Shown here in pieces: positions 53,842 through 63,629 of a stretch of 64,000 nucleotides of DNA (the first letter of the stretch is position 1; each line of letters begins with the position of its first letter). A program made the translations under genes and the position numbers. Source of the DNA: Thermoanaerobaculia bacterium (GTDB lineage Bacteria; Acidobacteriota; Thermoanaerobaculia; Multivoradales; J023); the NCBI GenBank assembly GCA_030431255.1, contig JAUIJL010000006.1:91850-155849 (forward strand). Reading direction: 5' to 3'. Under the pieces are notes generated by a model. The model did not search any database and was not told where the DNA came from. It saw only the letters and a program-made list of their open reading frames with translations.

Positions 53842-53845
<4 letters not shown>
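53132..53845 (-). CDS. pilX: PilX-like minor pilin
   Basis: A 237-residue prepilin-like protein. The basic leader KTPRLKERG is followed by a hydrophobic helix (SMFLVALIALSVLTLIGLSL), as in PilX N-terminal domains. The +5 Glu of major pilins is absent, as is usual for PilX. Next comes the conserved GANEWVVTETHFAAEAGINVA segment (AEAG motif). Its ATG overlaps the pilW stop (ATGA), and pilY1 starts 47 bases after its stop. It is presumably part of the minor-pilin priming complex with PilV, PilW and PilY1. Confidence 0.88.
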
Positions 53846-55371
<1,526 letters not shown>

Positions 55372-55404
55372 ATTCGTTCTCCTGCCTGGATCTCAGAGCT
55401 GCGA

Positions 55405-56172
55405 TCAGTAGCTGCGGTAATAGCCGAGCACCATTGCGGGGCCCGTTCCCAAGGGTGACGAAGAGACACTGGATCGAATCATCACGCGGATTTCGCGCAT
55501 ATCCGGCGGATTGTCTTGGCTCCACTTCAAGGGATTGTCGAATAGCCTCGGGTTTCCCACCTTGACAGCGGTCGGGGGGAGCTCGTTCCCGTCTTCATCG
55601 GTTTCCACGATGCTGCTGATGGTACCTGGGTTGATATCGGAAATATCCCAGTTGAATAGATAGGTGTCTTTCAGCCAGAGCAAGCTGCCTTCGTGATCCT
55701 TCGCGTCTTCGCGGTTCAGCCAGGTTTCATCACCGAGCACCGCGTCGGCCTGGGTAATCTCATCGCGAGCACCGGTTCCGTAATAGGTAGTCGGCAGCCC
55801 GATGTAATTCGTTGTATTGCTGTAGTACATGGGGTCGTCGAGCTGAATCGCTTTCACCTCAAGCTCGTCCTTCCCCTCCTCATTGCTCGAATTCTGCTGC
55901 TCGATATCCTCGAGCTCCTCGTAGGAGTTGTATTGGTCGTTGAAGGTGGAGTGGTTGATCGAGCTTTGGTTGATCACCTCGAGACCGGTGGTCAAGAAGC
56001 TCGTCATCATGCTTGACTCTCCGCCCCGCTTATTGCTGACTTTGGCCCGAGCAAAAAGGGGCAAGATGCTGAGAAAGATGAAGAAGATGATCAAAGAGGC
56101 GATCAGCACCTCGACGAGCGACATACCCGCTTGGCGACGACGGTCGTGGATGAGGCGAGTGAAAGGGTTCAT
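55405..56172 (-). CDS. pilV: PilV-like minor pilin
   Basis: A 255-residue prepilin: leader RRRQAG|MSLVEVLIASLI with Gly16 at -1 and Glu21 at +5, a long hydrophobic helix, then a globular domain of no recognised fold. The start ATG at 56172 has AGGAG eight bases upstream; an ATG 29 codons earlier has none. It is the first gene of pilV-pilW-pilX-pilY1 and is preceded by a -24/-12 promoter element about 56 bases upstream. It is named by position and signal peptide, so the PilV assignment is less certain than the prepilin nature. Confidence 0.82.
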   Translation of the reverse strand: MNPFTRLIHDRRRQAGMSLVEVLIASLIIFFIFLSILPLFARAKVSNKRGGESSMMTSFLTTGLEVINQSSINHSTFNDQYNSYEELEDIEQQNSSNEEGKDELEVKAIQLDDPMYYSNTTNYIGLPTTYYGTGARDEITQADAVLGDETWLNREDAKDHEGSLLWLKDTYLFNWDISDINPGTISSIVETDEDGNELPPTAVKVGNPRLFDNPLKWSQDNPPDMREIRVMIRSSVSSSPLGTGPAMVLGYYRSY

Positions 56173-56227
56173 TGAGCCGGCTCCTGTGAATTCTCGACAC
56201 GGTGATCCGCTGAATAAGTCTGTACGT

Positions 56228-56244
56228 AGCAATCTGCGTGCCGC
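56228..56244 (-). promoter_or_regulatory. Sigma-54 (-24/-12) promoter of the pilV-pilY1 operon
   Basis: The minus-strand sequence GCGGCACG-CAGA-TTGCT matches the RpoN consensus YTGGCACG-N4-TTGCW, with the invariant GG (56242-56241) and GC (56230-56229) exactly 12 apart. Transcription would begin near 56217, about 45 bases before the pilV start. It lies in a 305-base gap that otherwise holds only the terminator at 56407-56439. The match is seen; function is inferred. Confidence 0.75.
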
Positions 56245-56406
56245 ATCGAACCCAAACACGCAAATTCAATGTTTGCCTGAGTTTAGGAGATCATTTCCGA
56301 AGCCTCTAAAAGATCCACCTCACCCTACATGCTACTTTCCGTAACACATGTGACGGGCTGCTCGACGCCTTCACTCGCTGTCCTCGAAGCCGGGATTTAC
56401 CAGAAA

Positions 56407-56439
56407 CGCAAAAACCGGCCGAGGCGGCCGGTTTTTGCG
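56407..56439. terminator. Terminator after the FxLYD gene
   Basis: A perfect 14-bp stem CGCAAAAACCGGCC with a five-base loop and its complement, with a T-tract on each strand. It lies about 40 bases past the stop of the FxLYD gene (minus strand) and insulates the pilV promoter from upstream transcription. Confidence 0.92.
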
Positions 56440-56477
56440 AGAGACGAGGGCTTTGGATCCGAGCCCGACGCAGGCCG

Positions 56478-57413
56478 TCAGCCGTCGCTATTCACGGTTT
56501 GTTCCTCGTCGGTCTCGTCCTCGTAACCGTAACCCGGAGACTGGTTCTCCGGAACCTGCTCCGAGCCTTCGTCACCCCCCAGACCGCCGCCGTCTTCCCC
56601 CAGGGCATCATCGGCACCGGACTCGCCCTCGGAAGCGTCGTCCACCGCCGAATCGTCCCCGTCATCGACGTCGTCTGAATCCCCGCCGTCGTCACCCGCG
56701 TCGGCTTGTTCTCCAGGACCGAAACGCTGCCCGCCCAGGGTGAGCGCGGAGGATTGAACAGTGAAAACCGGCTCGCCGGCGAAGTCGGGAACGTCGGTGA
56801 GCGTTGCTTTAAACGAGGTCGACGAGCCCGGCATCAGGGTCTCGGACCTCAGGAAGGCAACCGCCGTGCCGATCACTTCGTCGTCTTCGTCCTTGACCTC
56901 GAGGCTGACACTAATACTGGCAGCCATCGTCGACTTGGCCGTATTCTGCAACGTGCCTCGAATCTCGATCCCCTCATCGACTTCGAGCTGCCTCCAACTG
57001 GTGACCTGCACCGGCTCGCGGTCTCCGGGTGCCGTTGGGCTCCCGGGTGCGCCGCTACCACCTGCCCCTTCGATCACCTCGGGTAGATCCTTATTGGTCA
57101 GCACCAATACCGGCGGGGGCGGCGGCGGGGGTGGGGGAGGTGGCTCAGCCGGAGCGGACGCTTGGTGGGTTGCCGATCGACTGGCATCGAGGTCGACTTC
57201 ACTGGCTCGCATGGCGGAGAGCGTTCCGTTGGGCAGGGTGAAAATGACCTGCCGACCCTCCACTTTCCAGGCCCCTTTGGTCTCGACTCGCGCTCCATCT
57301 CGGGTGATCAGAACATCCGCCGATACAGCCTCGGTCGTTAGCGCTCCGCCCAGGATCAATCCGATACACAGGGCGGGGGAAACCCACGGAGCCGCCGGCA
57401 TATGAAATCTCAT
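56478..57413 (-). CDS. Secreted FxLYD-domain protein in the pilus cluster
   Basis: A 311-residue exported protein: a signal peptide (about 10-31, ALCIGLILGGALTTEAVSA), a short beta segment (VLITRDGARVETKGAWKVEG), 11 consecutive prolines (~96-106), an FxLYD-type beta-sandwich (~150-225, GIEIRGTLQNTAKSTMAA ... GSSTSFKATL) and a strongly acidic Asp/Glu/Gly-rich tail. The ATG at 57413 has GGAGAT upstream. It follows the fimT-like gene by 89 bases and precedes a terminator, so both probably share the promoter at 58286-58302. Its role is unknown; the acidic tail could bind Ca2+ or the pilus tip. Confidence 0.78.
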   Translation of the reverse strand: MRFHMPAAPWVSPALCIGLILGGALTTEAVSADVLITRDGARVETKGAWKVEGRQVIFTLPNGTLSAMRASEVDLDASRSATHQASAPAEPPPPPPPPPPPVLVLTNKDLPEVIEGAGGSGAPGSPTAPGDREPVQVTSWRQLEVDEGIEIRGTLQNTAKSTMAASISVSLEVKDEDDEVIGTAVAFLRSETLMPGSSTSFKATLTDVPDFAGEPVFTVQSSALTLGGQRFGPGEQADAGDDGGDSDDVDDGDDSAVDDASEGESGADDALGEDGGGLGGDEGSEQVPENQSPGYGYEDETDEEQTVNSDG

Positions 57414-57502
57414 AGATATCTCCATTCAACCCAACGCTTTACGGATCTCAACACTCTCCAGCTCCGAGCATCTCAGCCCCAAAGCCACTCGGCTCCGGGG
57501 CC

Positions 57503-58198
57503 TCAGTACCAAACCCATAGGGCTCGACGCCGGGCCGCGGAAGCGACGGTTTCCTCGAAGAAAGTCTGGGACTTCGCTTTCTTCGGTCGATCATCCACTT
57601 TTAAGAACTTTCTGACAATCGGAATGCCACTCTGGGTGGGAACGGCGATCTCAAGAGTGTTCCGTGTACCGGTCTTGGCGTAGGAAATCCGCAGGGCGCC
57701 GGTGGAAAAGACCGAGCCATCGAAATTGTAAGCCAAGATTTTATTCCGGAAGGTATTAGCGCTGTCTTTTTGGATCTCATCTTCCGAGTGACCCCAGAAG
57801 TGGATCGGTGGAAAACCCCGAAACATCTGGTAGCTGTTGATTTCTGTTTCAACGCCGTAGACGTCCACGGTTTTCAGCACCAGCCACTCGTTTTTGATGC
57901 CGTTCGGATTGTAATCCGTGACCGGAGCGCCCAGCTCCGTTTCTATTACCCCGACCACCGGCTCACCGTCCCTGATCGCGGCGAGCCGAGCCTTTTGAAA
58001 CATCGTATTCAGCTCGCGGGACACCGAGGTGAGCACCATCTTCGGGCGCAGGGAGTTGTAGATCGAAATCGTCATGCCCCCCAGGATGCCGGCGATCATA
58101 ATGACCACCAGCATTTCCATGACCGTAAAACCGGTTTCTTTCCGCTGGATGCTGGAGCCAACCGCGGGAGGGCTTTTCGGCAGCGCTTTTTGGATCAT
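57503..58198 (-). CDS. GspH/FimT-like minor pseudopilin
   Basis: A 231-residue prepilin with a 23-residue leader ending in KETG|FTVMEMLVVIMIAGI (Gly23 at -1, Glu28 at +5). A GspH/FimT-type globular region follows, with RPKMVLTSVSRELNTMFQKA (N-terminal helix) and AYNFDGSVFSTGALRISY (typical GspH strands). The ATG at 58198 has GAGG upstream; a TTG two codons earlier is less likely. The gene has its own -24/-12 promoter 90 bases upstream. FimT-type minor pilins take part in assembly or DNA uptake. Confidence 0.87.
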   Translation of the reverse strand: MIQKALPKSPPAVGSSIQRKETGFTVMEMLVVIMIAGILGGMTISIYNSLRPKMVLTSVSRELNTMFQKARLAAIRDGEPVVGVIETELGAPVTDYNPNGIKNEWLVLKTVDVYGVETEINSYQMFRGFPPIHFWGHSEDEIQKDSANTFRNKILAYNFDGSVFSTGALRISYAKTGTRNTLEIAVPTQSGIPIVRKFLKVDDRPKKAKSQTFFEETVASAARRRALWVWY

Positions 58199-58285
58199 GA
58201 ACAACCTCGTGTCGGTTTCATCGCGGCCGGTTTGCGACGGTTCGGCCTGTAGGAGGGAAATCTACGCCAAGAACCCTCTTACCAC

Positions 58286-58302
58286 TGCAAAGGTCGCGCC
58301 AA
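58286..58302 (-). promoter_or_regulatory. Sigma-54 (-24/-12) promoter of the fimT-FxLYD unit
   Basis: Minus-strand TTGGCGCG-ACCT-TTGCA differs from the consensus YTGGCACG-N4-TTGCW at one base. The GG (58300-58299) and GC (58288-58287) are 12 apart. The start site would be near 58275, about 77 bases before the ATG at 58198. It lies in the 194-base gap after the histidine kinase gene. Confidence 0.78.
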
Positions 58303-58392
58303 TGCCTCATTTTAAACGCTCCTGCCTGTAATAGGCCCGTCTGTGGACGAGTTTTTTTCTCGAGCAGCCAAAATCGGCATGTTTGCATGTTT

Positions 58393-60099
58393 CTAGTTGT
58401 TACATTTGGTATCAACTTTGCCGCCCGGCAGCACCATCTCGGCGCGCGTTCCCCGTGGGTCGCGGCGCTCTAGGCGCAGGGAGCCCCCATGCAAAAGGGT
58501 GATCCTGCGGGCAAGGGCCAAGCCCAAGCCGACCCCCTCCGGGCGACCCGTCACGAATGGATCGAAGATTTTTTCCTCAAGGTCCCGGGGAACGCCGATC
58601 CCAGAATCCAGGATTCGTATGTGGTAGTCGTCCCCCGCGCGGGACAAACACAGTCGAATCGGATCGTCGACGCCGGCCTGGATCTGGGCCTGATGCGCGT
58701 TGAGCAGAAGGTTGGCCAACGCCTTGGCCAGGAGCAGGGCATCTCCGACCACGGTAGCATCCTCCCCGGGCTCCAATTCGACTTCGACCCGAATCCGGGC
58801 ATCGCCCAACGCCGGATCCTCCGCGGCGCGGAAGACCAGCGGCGCCACATCGACGTTCTCAGTCCGTCCTCCCCCTGGCCGGGCGAAGGTCAAGAAGTCC
58901 TCCAGGGTCCGGTGCAAGGCATCGGTTTCGGATCGCATCTCGGCCACATAGGCGTCGATCGACTCTCGGCCACCGCCTCTTTGAATCAACGTCAAATAGC
59001 CCTTCACCGTGGCCAAGCCGTTGCGCATCTCATGGGCAATTCCAGCGGTCAGCTCGCCGAGCTGCCTCAAGCTGTCCGCCAGTTGCTCGTCGGCCAAGCG
59101 CTTTTGGACTTCGGTCAAGTCGGCGAATAAGACCAGGAACCCTCTGGGCTCACCGTCATCCCGACGCAAGGGGTGAGCGGTCAGACCCAGAATTCTCTCG
59201 CCGTTCGCCGTTGCGATCCGACACTCCTCCCTCTGCACCGCTTGACGACGGCTCACCGCCGACACCAGTCGATCGAGCAAGTCGGGATGGGCCTCCAAGG
59301 CTTCACCGAGAGTCGCTCCGACCGGCTCGTCCTCGACCCCCAGAATCTCCATGCCGACATCGTTCAGGGCCAGAATTCTGCCCCCCAGATCACACAGCAA
59401 GACCCCGCTCTCCATGCTGCTGCCGAGCACCTTCTCCAACGCCTTAATTTCGAGCTCGTCGGGTTGCGCGAGCCGTTCGAGGGCGCTGTCGAATGTCCTG
59501 ATCAAGAAGGCCACCTCTTCGTCCGGCGCCGGCGCCGTGCCCAGCTCTTTGGCTCGATCCAAAATCCGATCCAGGGGTTTGAGCAGCCTCCGGATATACA
59601 GCAAGAGCAACAAGAGCACACCGATATCGACGCCCAAGACCAAGGGCAAAAGAACTTTCATAGTCGCTCTGCGAGCCATCAATGACGGGGACCATAGATC
59701 GACCTGGACGGTGAAGGTGCGGCCATCACGGACCAACTGGGAGGAACCGATCAGGGTCTGCGGAGAGAACGGCTCACCGACGGTCTTCAGCTCCAGCCCC
59801 TCTTCAGATCGGCTGGTGGCCAGGAGCCGACCGGACGGATCGAAGACCGAAAGGGCAAATGCTTCCGGCATCCATTCGCGCAAGTCCCTCGATTTGGGAA
59901 CAGGAGCACGGGGACCGATTCGCCCCGCCATGGTCCGAGCCCAACTGGAAGCTTCCTGCCGCCGCACTTCGGTCAAGCGCTCAAGGGCCGTCCAATAGGC
60001 AAAGAGGGTGTAGGACGAGACGAAAACGAGCAGCAACAGACTCAGCACCAAAAAGGTCGATGCTTCCGTGCGGCCGCCTGGGTACCAGCTCCATCTCAT
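58393..60099 (-). CDS. Membrane sensor histidine kinase (PilS/NtrB-like)
   Basis: A 568-residue kinase: TM1 (~15-38), a periplasmic sensor loop of about 110 residues, TM2 (~149-168), a HAMP-like linker, a PAS domain (~222-330), a HisKA dimerisation helix with His356 (AGIAHEMRNGLATVKGYLTL) and a GHKL ATPase domain (N box LANLLLNAHQAQ, G boxes LDSGIGVP and GVGLGLALA). The HEMRN-type H box is that of NtrB/PilS/AtoS kinases, which partner NtrC-type regulators. No response regulator adjoins it; the nearest is at 46264-47595. It follows the prepilin peptidase gene by 21 bases. Unlike PilS it has two, not six, TM helices. Confidence 0.92.
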   Translation of the reverse strand: MRWSWYPGGRTEASTFLVLSLLLLVFVSSYTLFAYWTALERLTEVRRQEASSWARTMAGRIGPRAPVPKSRDLREWMPEAFALSVFDPSGRLLATSRSEEGLELKTVGEPFSPQTLIGSSQLVRDGRTFTVQVDLWSPSLMARRATMKVLLPLVLGVDIGVLLLLLLYIRRLLKPLDRILDRAKELGTAPAPDEEVAFLIRTFDSALERLAQPDELEIKALEKVLGSSMESGVLLCDLGGRILALNDVGMEILGVEDEPVGATLGEALEAHPDLLDRLVSAVSRRQAVQREECRIATANGERILGLTAHPLRRDDGEPRGFLVLFADLTEVQKRLADEQLADSLRQLGELTAGIAHEMRNGLATVKGYLTLIQRGGGRESIDAYVAEMRSETDALHRTLEDFLTFARPGGGRTENVDVAPLVFRAAEDPALGDARIRVEVELEPGEDATVVGDALLLAKALANLLLNAHQAQIQAGVDDPIRLCLSRAGDDYHIRILDSGIGVPRDLEEKIFDPFVTGRPEGVGLGLALARRITLLHGGSLRLERRDPRGTRAEMVLPGGKVDTKCNN

Positions 60100-60120
60100 A
60101 GCTCAATTCTCGGGAAGAGG

Positions 60121-60909
60121 CTAGGAGGGCATAAAAAGCACCGCTAAAGCGCCGATGCTCAGGTAGGTGACGAAAGGAACTCCTCTCAGCGACGCCGTCC
60201 GCCGCCAAGGGATTCGCAGAACGAGAACCGCCAGAGCCAGAAAGGCCGCGACGACAAATGCCTTGATCACTGCCACCGGCCCCCCGAACGATCCGATCAA
60301 CGCCAGCACCCAAACATCCCCGTCACCGAACCCTTGCTCGCCGGTCAGCAGCCTCCAGGCGCCTGACATCAGCCACAGGCCGGCACCACCGACCAGCACC
60401 CCTTGAATCGCTTCGAAAGGTGCTACCCAGCCCAACCAAGGCTGCAGCCCCAAACCGCAGATCACCCCAGCAAATACCAGCGGAAGAGGCACCTGCCGAT
60501 GATCCCAATCGATCAATGCCAGAACGACTAAACAAGAGGAGAGCCCACAGGCCACGACGACTTCAAGAACATCGGGGGAGAAGCGCCAGTAGGAGACGAC
60601 AAAGAATATCGAGGTCAGGGCTTCCACCAGGGGATAGCGGAGAGAGATGTGCCCGCGACAATCGCGGCATCTCGCGGCCAGAAGAAGGTAGCTGACCACG
60701 GGAATGTTGTCCCACGGCTTCACCGACATCAGGCAGCGCGGGCAACGGGACCCCGGATACACTGTTGAGATTCCAGCGGGCAATCGGTAGACCACCACAT
60801 TCAGGTAGCTTCCGATCACCAGACCGAACGACGCGAGCATGGTGACGGTGAAAATCACCATCGGCGGGGTCGAGGCCCAAAGACCGTCTGACGAGATCAC
60901 ATCGATCAT
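60121..60909 (-). CDS. pilD: Type IV prepilin peptidase/N-methyltransferase
   Basis: A 262-residue inner-membrane aspartyl protease that cleaves and N-methylates prepilins. The N-terminal IGSYLNVVVYRLP motif, zinc Cys pairs C56/C59 (CPRC) and C81/C84 (CRDC), the first catalytic Asp region LIDWDHRQVPLPL (~134-136) and GFGDGD (193-198) with the second Asp are visible, with about seven hydrophobic segments. No Shine-Dalgarno precedes the ATG at 60909. A sigma-70 promoter ends right at it, suggesting a leaderless mRNA, or a start at the ATG 16 codons in. It processes the five or more prepilins encoded downstream. Confidence 0.95.
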   Translation of the reverse strand: MIDVISSDGLWASTPPMVIFTVTMLASFGLVIGSYLNVVVYRLPAGISTVYPGSRCPRCLMSVKPWDNIPVVSYLLLAARCRDCRGHISLRYPLVEALTSIFFVVSYWRFSPDVLEVVVACGLSSCLVVLALIDWDHRQVPLPLVFAGVICGLGLQPWLGWVAPFEAIQGVLVGGAGLWLMSGAWRLLTGEQGFGDGDVWVLALIGSFGGPVAVIKAFVVAAFLALAVLVLRIPWRRTASLRGVPFVTYLSIGALAVLFMPS

Positions 60910-60915
60910 GATCGC

Positions 60916-60943
60916 ATTGTAGTGCCTACACCCGACCCGTCAA
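60916..60943 (-). promoter_or_regulatory. Sigma-70 promoter of pilD, probably leaderless
   Basis: On the minus strand TTGACG (60943-60938), a 16-base spacer and TACAAT (60921-60916) form a good sigma-70 promoter. The expected start, about seven bases on, coincides with the ATG at 60909. It drives pilD and the histidine kinase gene and differs in type from the three sigma-54 elements of the structural genes. Confidence 0.65.
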
Positions 60944-60969
60944 AAGACGCACGTCTTCCCTAAACGCAA

Positions 60970-60995
60970 CAAAGGCGCCCCAGAGGGCGCCTTTG
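60970..60995 (-). terminator. Terminator after pilA
   Basis: An 11-bp perfect stem CAAAGGCGCCC with a four-base loop lies 28 bases past the pilA stop. The T-tract is short and broken, so termination may be partial. Confidence 0.7.
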
Positions 60996-61023
60996 AAGCG
61001 AATGGCTTTGACAGCCTAAGAGA

Positions 61024-61548
61024 TCACTTGGGCCAGCGTACGAAGTAGCCGTCCGCCCAGATGATGTCTTGGTCGTAGTCGGTAGCAATGAAGGCCTCGA
61101 CCGTCCAGGTCGATTTGCAGGTAGCGTCCGTCATGCTTTTTCCACGACCGCCGGAGCAGATGATCATCACGCTCGACTGCACCAAGTCGTAGTCGATGGC
61201 GTAAGAGTAGGTACCGTCCCAGCCGTCCTTCTCGGGCACTTCTTGCATGTAGAAGAACGTATCGGTCGGGTGCATGTAATTGAACAGTGTCCCGTAGGAC
61301 ACGGTCGAGTACCCGCCGGCGCGGTAGTTCTTGGTGGCACCGGCAGAGGCCGCGCCCACCTGATCCGTCAGCCAGGACATCCACGCGGTGCCGGTGTTAC
61401 GGGCATCGGCGACGGTTCTTTTCTGCTTCGCCTTCTGGAGGGCGTCGAGCAGGTTGGGGATAAGAATCGCGGCGATAATGCCGATGATGGCTACCACAAT
61501 CAAGAGCTCAATCAGGGTGAAACCCTTTTGACGGTTACGCTTCAGCAT
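61024..61548 (-). CDS. pilA: Major type IV pilin (PilA-like)
   Basis: A 174-residue prepilin with a short leader MLKRNRQKG|FTLIELLIVV: Gly9 at -1, Phe10 at +1, Glu14 at +5, followed by the canonical hydrophobic assembly helix and a globular domain with a Cys pair (IICSGGRGKSMTDATCKSTW) like the D-region loop. Processed by the peptidase encoded next to it. AAGGAGG is seven bases before the ATG, the strongest ribosome-binding site in the cluster, and a near-perfect sigma-54 promoter lies upstream, both fitting high expression. A GspG-type pseudopilin is possible, but the context favours T4P. Confidence 0.93.
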   Translation of the reverse strand: MLKRNRQKGFTLIELLIVVAIIGIIAAILIPNLLDALQKAKQKRTVADARNTGTAWMSWLTDQVGAASAGATKNYRAGGYSTVSYGTLFNYMHPTDTFFYMQEVPEKDGWDGTYSYAIDYDLVQSSVMIICSGGRGKSMTDATCKSTWTVEAFIATDYDQDIIWADGYFVRWPK

Positions 61549-61607
61549 TCACTTCCTCCTTCTTCCTTGTCTCACTGGATAATTCCACGTACCAATCCAC
61601 TTCAAGA

Positions 61608-61624
61608 TGCATCAATCGTGCCAA
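61608..61624 (-). promoter_or_regulatory. Sigma-54 (-24/-12) promoter of pilA
   Basis: Minus-strand TTGGCACG-ATTG-ATGCA fits YTGGCACG-N4-TTGCW with one mismatch in the -12 box. GG (61622-61621) and GC (61610-61609) are 12 apart. The start site would be near 61597, giving a leader of about 49 bases with the ribosome-binding site well placed. PilA genes of Pseudomonas and Myxococcus are known RpoN/PilR targets. Confidence 0.85.
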
Positions 61625-62053
61625 AGCCGAGCGGTGGCGCGGAAAAGGTGTCGAATGGTTGCCTCAAGGCTGCGACAAGCCTATCGCAGCCGACGGGTCC
61701 CCATCCAAGAAGGGTCCATTTTGGAGCCGGTAGGGAACACAATGGCCGGGTCGACGTCCAATTCGGGGGTGTCTCCGCTCCCGCTCAGGAGGCGGCTGAG
61801 ACGTGTAAGTTTCTTTCCGGCCATGGCTTAGATGCTCTCGATGGAGTCGGTGGGCTTTGGTGCCCTATCCCGGAAATCCGAGGCAAGCCGAGAAGGAGCC
61901 GAGCCGCGGCCGGTTTGGTTGGGAGGACGAGCCGACCGATTTTTTCTTGTGCCGACACTTCGGAAATCAACGCAAATCGGATTGCTGAGACGGCTCGAGC
62001 AGCGCGTGTGCCGTCGGTTGTCAGGCAACGGCCCCAGATGGCGACAAATTTCG
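61625..62053. other. Intergenic region upstream of pilA
   Basis: About 430 bases between the pilA promoter and the end of the M20 peptidase gene. Binding sites for a sigma-54 activator would be expected within the first 200 bases, but I cannot define a repeated motif. No gene, tRNA or strong hairpin was recognised. Confidence 0.5.
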
Positions 62054-63544
62054 TCAGTCGCCGGGTGCCACTAAATTTCGAACGATCTCGCCATAAAGCT
62101 CGACGCCCTTCACGAACGCCGGGGCCGGCATGCGCTCATCGGCACCGCGCATCTTCATGGAGTCGCCGGAGAGGATATGGAAGGGCGAGAATCCGAAGGT
62201 TTGGATGCCGTATTGTCGGAAATATCGTGCGTCCGTGGCCGAGTAAGGGATAAATAGGGGCCCGTGGGTGAATTCAGGAAGCTTCTCGGCCATGGTGGCG
62301 TCGAGCAGCTTGAAGACTTCGTGATTGAAGTCACTGGCCGCGACCGGTGGATGAACCTCTTCAATCGAATAGGTGAACCCCTTCAGGGCATCGCCCACCA
62401 GCTCGTCCCATACGTCTTCCAGCTCCAGGCTCGGCAGCAAGTGCACGATGATGCGGGTTTTGAAGCCGCCCTCGGGATCCGGCTCCACCGGAAAAGCGGA
62501 AATGAGGCTGCGCAACATGGCATCGACATAAGGGGTCAAGACGGTCGGATCCACGTCGACAGGATGGGTTTTCAAGCGATGAATCAATCGATCCGGCTTG
62601 GCCAACAATCTACGAGTGACCCGTCGATCTCGGGTCGGTCCGTAGATGGGCAAAAATTTCGCGACCGAAGGCTCCAGTCGCCAATCCGTTTGATTGGTGT
62701 GGAGCTCTCGGCGCAAATGCTTCAGCCGACGCGGATTGCTGTCGCAAACCCAGATGTCGACGAAGCGTTTTTGGTGGTATTCCGTGCCCCAGTATTTGAC
62801 CTCGTCGACCCCCGTCGCTTCCACCGCGCCGCCCTCGGTCAGCACCGCCCAAATCTCGTCCTTCCATTCGGGGTGCAGGCGCAGCAGACGCCGGGTTCCC
62901 AACCAGCTGTCTCGCTCCTCGTCGCTGGTCGCGAGCATCTGCAGGGTTCGCTCCGGAGTTTTGCCGCTACGCTTGATTTCCAACATCGACATCACCTGGG
63001 CGATGGCGATGCTTTTCATGTCGAACGCCCCTCGGCCATAGATGAACGGCAGCTCGATCACCCCTCCGAAAGGATCCACGCGCCACCGGTCGGGGCGCCG
63101 AATAGGTTCGGTGTCGATGTGGTTGTGCAGCACTAATCTCTTGGGATTTTTGCCTTCGATGGTCGCCGTCAGATTGGCGTTCCGCGTGCCCAAGCGCTCA
63201 ATTTCGACGTCAATGCCCTCGGCCTCCAGCACCCGCGCCAAGAACTCGGCTGCCGGAATCTCGTTTCCCGTCGGATAGCTGGTGTCGTAACGGAGGTAGT
63301 CGCGAAAGAGCTGGACCGATTCGAGGCCCTCGTAGTCGACATCTTTCCAATCGTGTGCAAGGAGCTTGCTCGGATCGGCATTGCGGATGTAGAGAGCTGC
63401 CGCGATCACGATGGCGATCGGCAGGCCGTACAACAGAGCACGAGCAAAGGCTTTATGTTTGCTGACGAGGGGTTTGTTGGCCAAATCTTTCTTGGGATCC
63501 AGGGGTCTGCTCCAAGCGCTGTTGTCGTCTCGAAATGCGGTCAC
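62054..63544 (-). CDS. Membrane-anchored M20-family metallopeptidase
   Basis: A 496-residue peptidase of the M20 (ArgE/DapE/carboxypeptidase) family, anchored by one N-terminal TM helix (about 34-52) after a cytoplasmic segment. Binuclear zinc residues are visible: LHNHIDTEPI (His, Asp), YGRGAFDMKS (Asp), the catalytic/ligand pair in ATSDEERDSWLG, and the C-terminal PFHILSGDSMKM His. The start is GTG. It probably removes acyl groups or terminal residues from periplasmic peptides. The neighbouring pilA gene is in the same direction but 500 bases away, so no link is implied. Confidence 0.87.
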   Translation of the reverse strand: MTAFRDDNSAWSRPLDPKKDLANKPLVSKHKAFARALLYGLPIAIVIAAALYIRNADPSKLLAHDWKDVDYEGLESVQLFRDYLRYDTSYPTGNEIPAAEFLARVLEAEGIDVEIERLGTRNANLTATIEGKNPKRLVLHNHIDTEPIRRPDRWRVDPFGGVIELPFIYGRGAFDMKSIAIAQVMSMLEIKRSGKTPERTLQMLATSDEERDSWLGTRRLLRLHPEWKDEIWAVLTEGGAVEATGVDEVKYWGTEYHQKRFVDIWVCDSNPRRLKHLRRELHTNQTDWRLEPSVAKFLPIYGPTRDRRVTRRLLAKPDRLIHRLKTHPVDVDPTVLTPYVDAMLRSLISAFPVEPDPEGGFKTRIIVHLLPSLELEDVWDELVGDALKGFTYSIEEVHPPVAASDFNHEVFKLLDATMAEKLPEFTHGPLFIPYSATDARYFRQYGIQTFGFSPFHILSGDSMKMRGADERMPAPAFVKGVELYGEIVRNLVAPGD

Positions 63545-63629
63545 GGCGGAAGCCTACGGCCGCCGGATGTTAGCATATGGCCTCACTTTTCAGCCAACTT
63601 CGCAACCCCTGGAGGGGAGCGCTAAACCT

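Noticed and set aside
60905..60935. A fourth sigma-54 site upstream of pilD (AGGCAC and TGCG)
   Set aside because: GG and GC are 11, not 12, bases apart and the element would overlap the start codon; the sigma-70 match is better.
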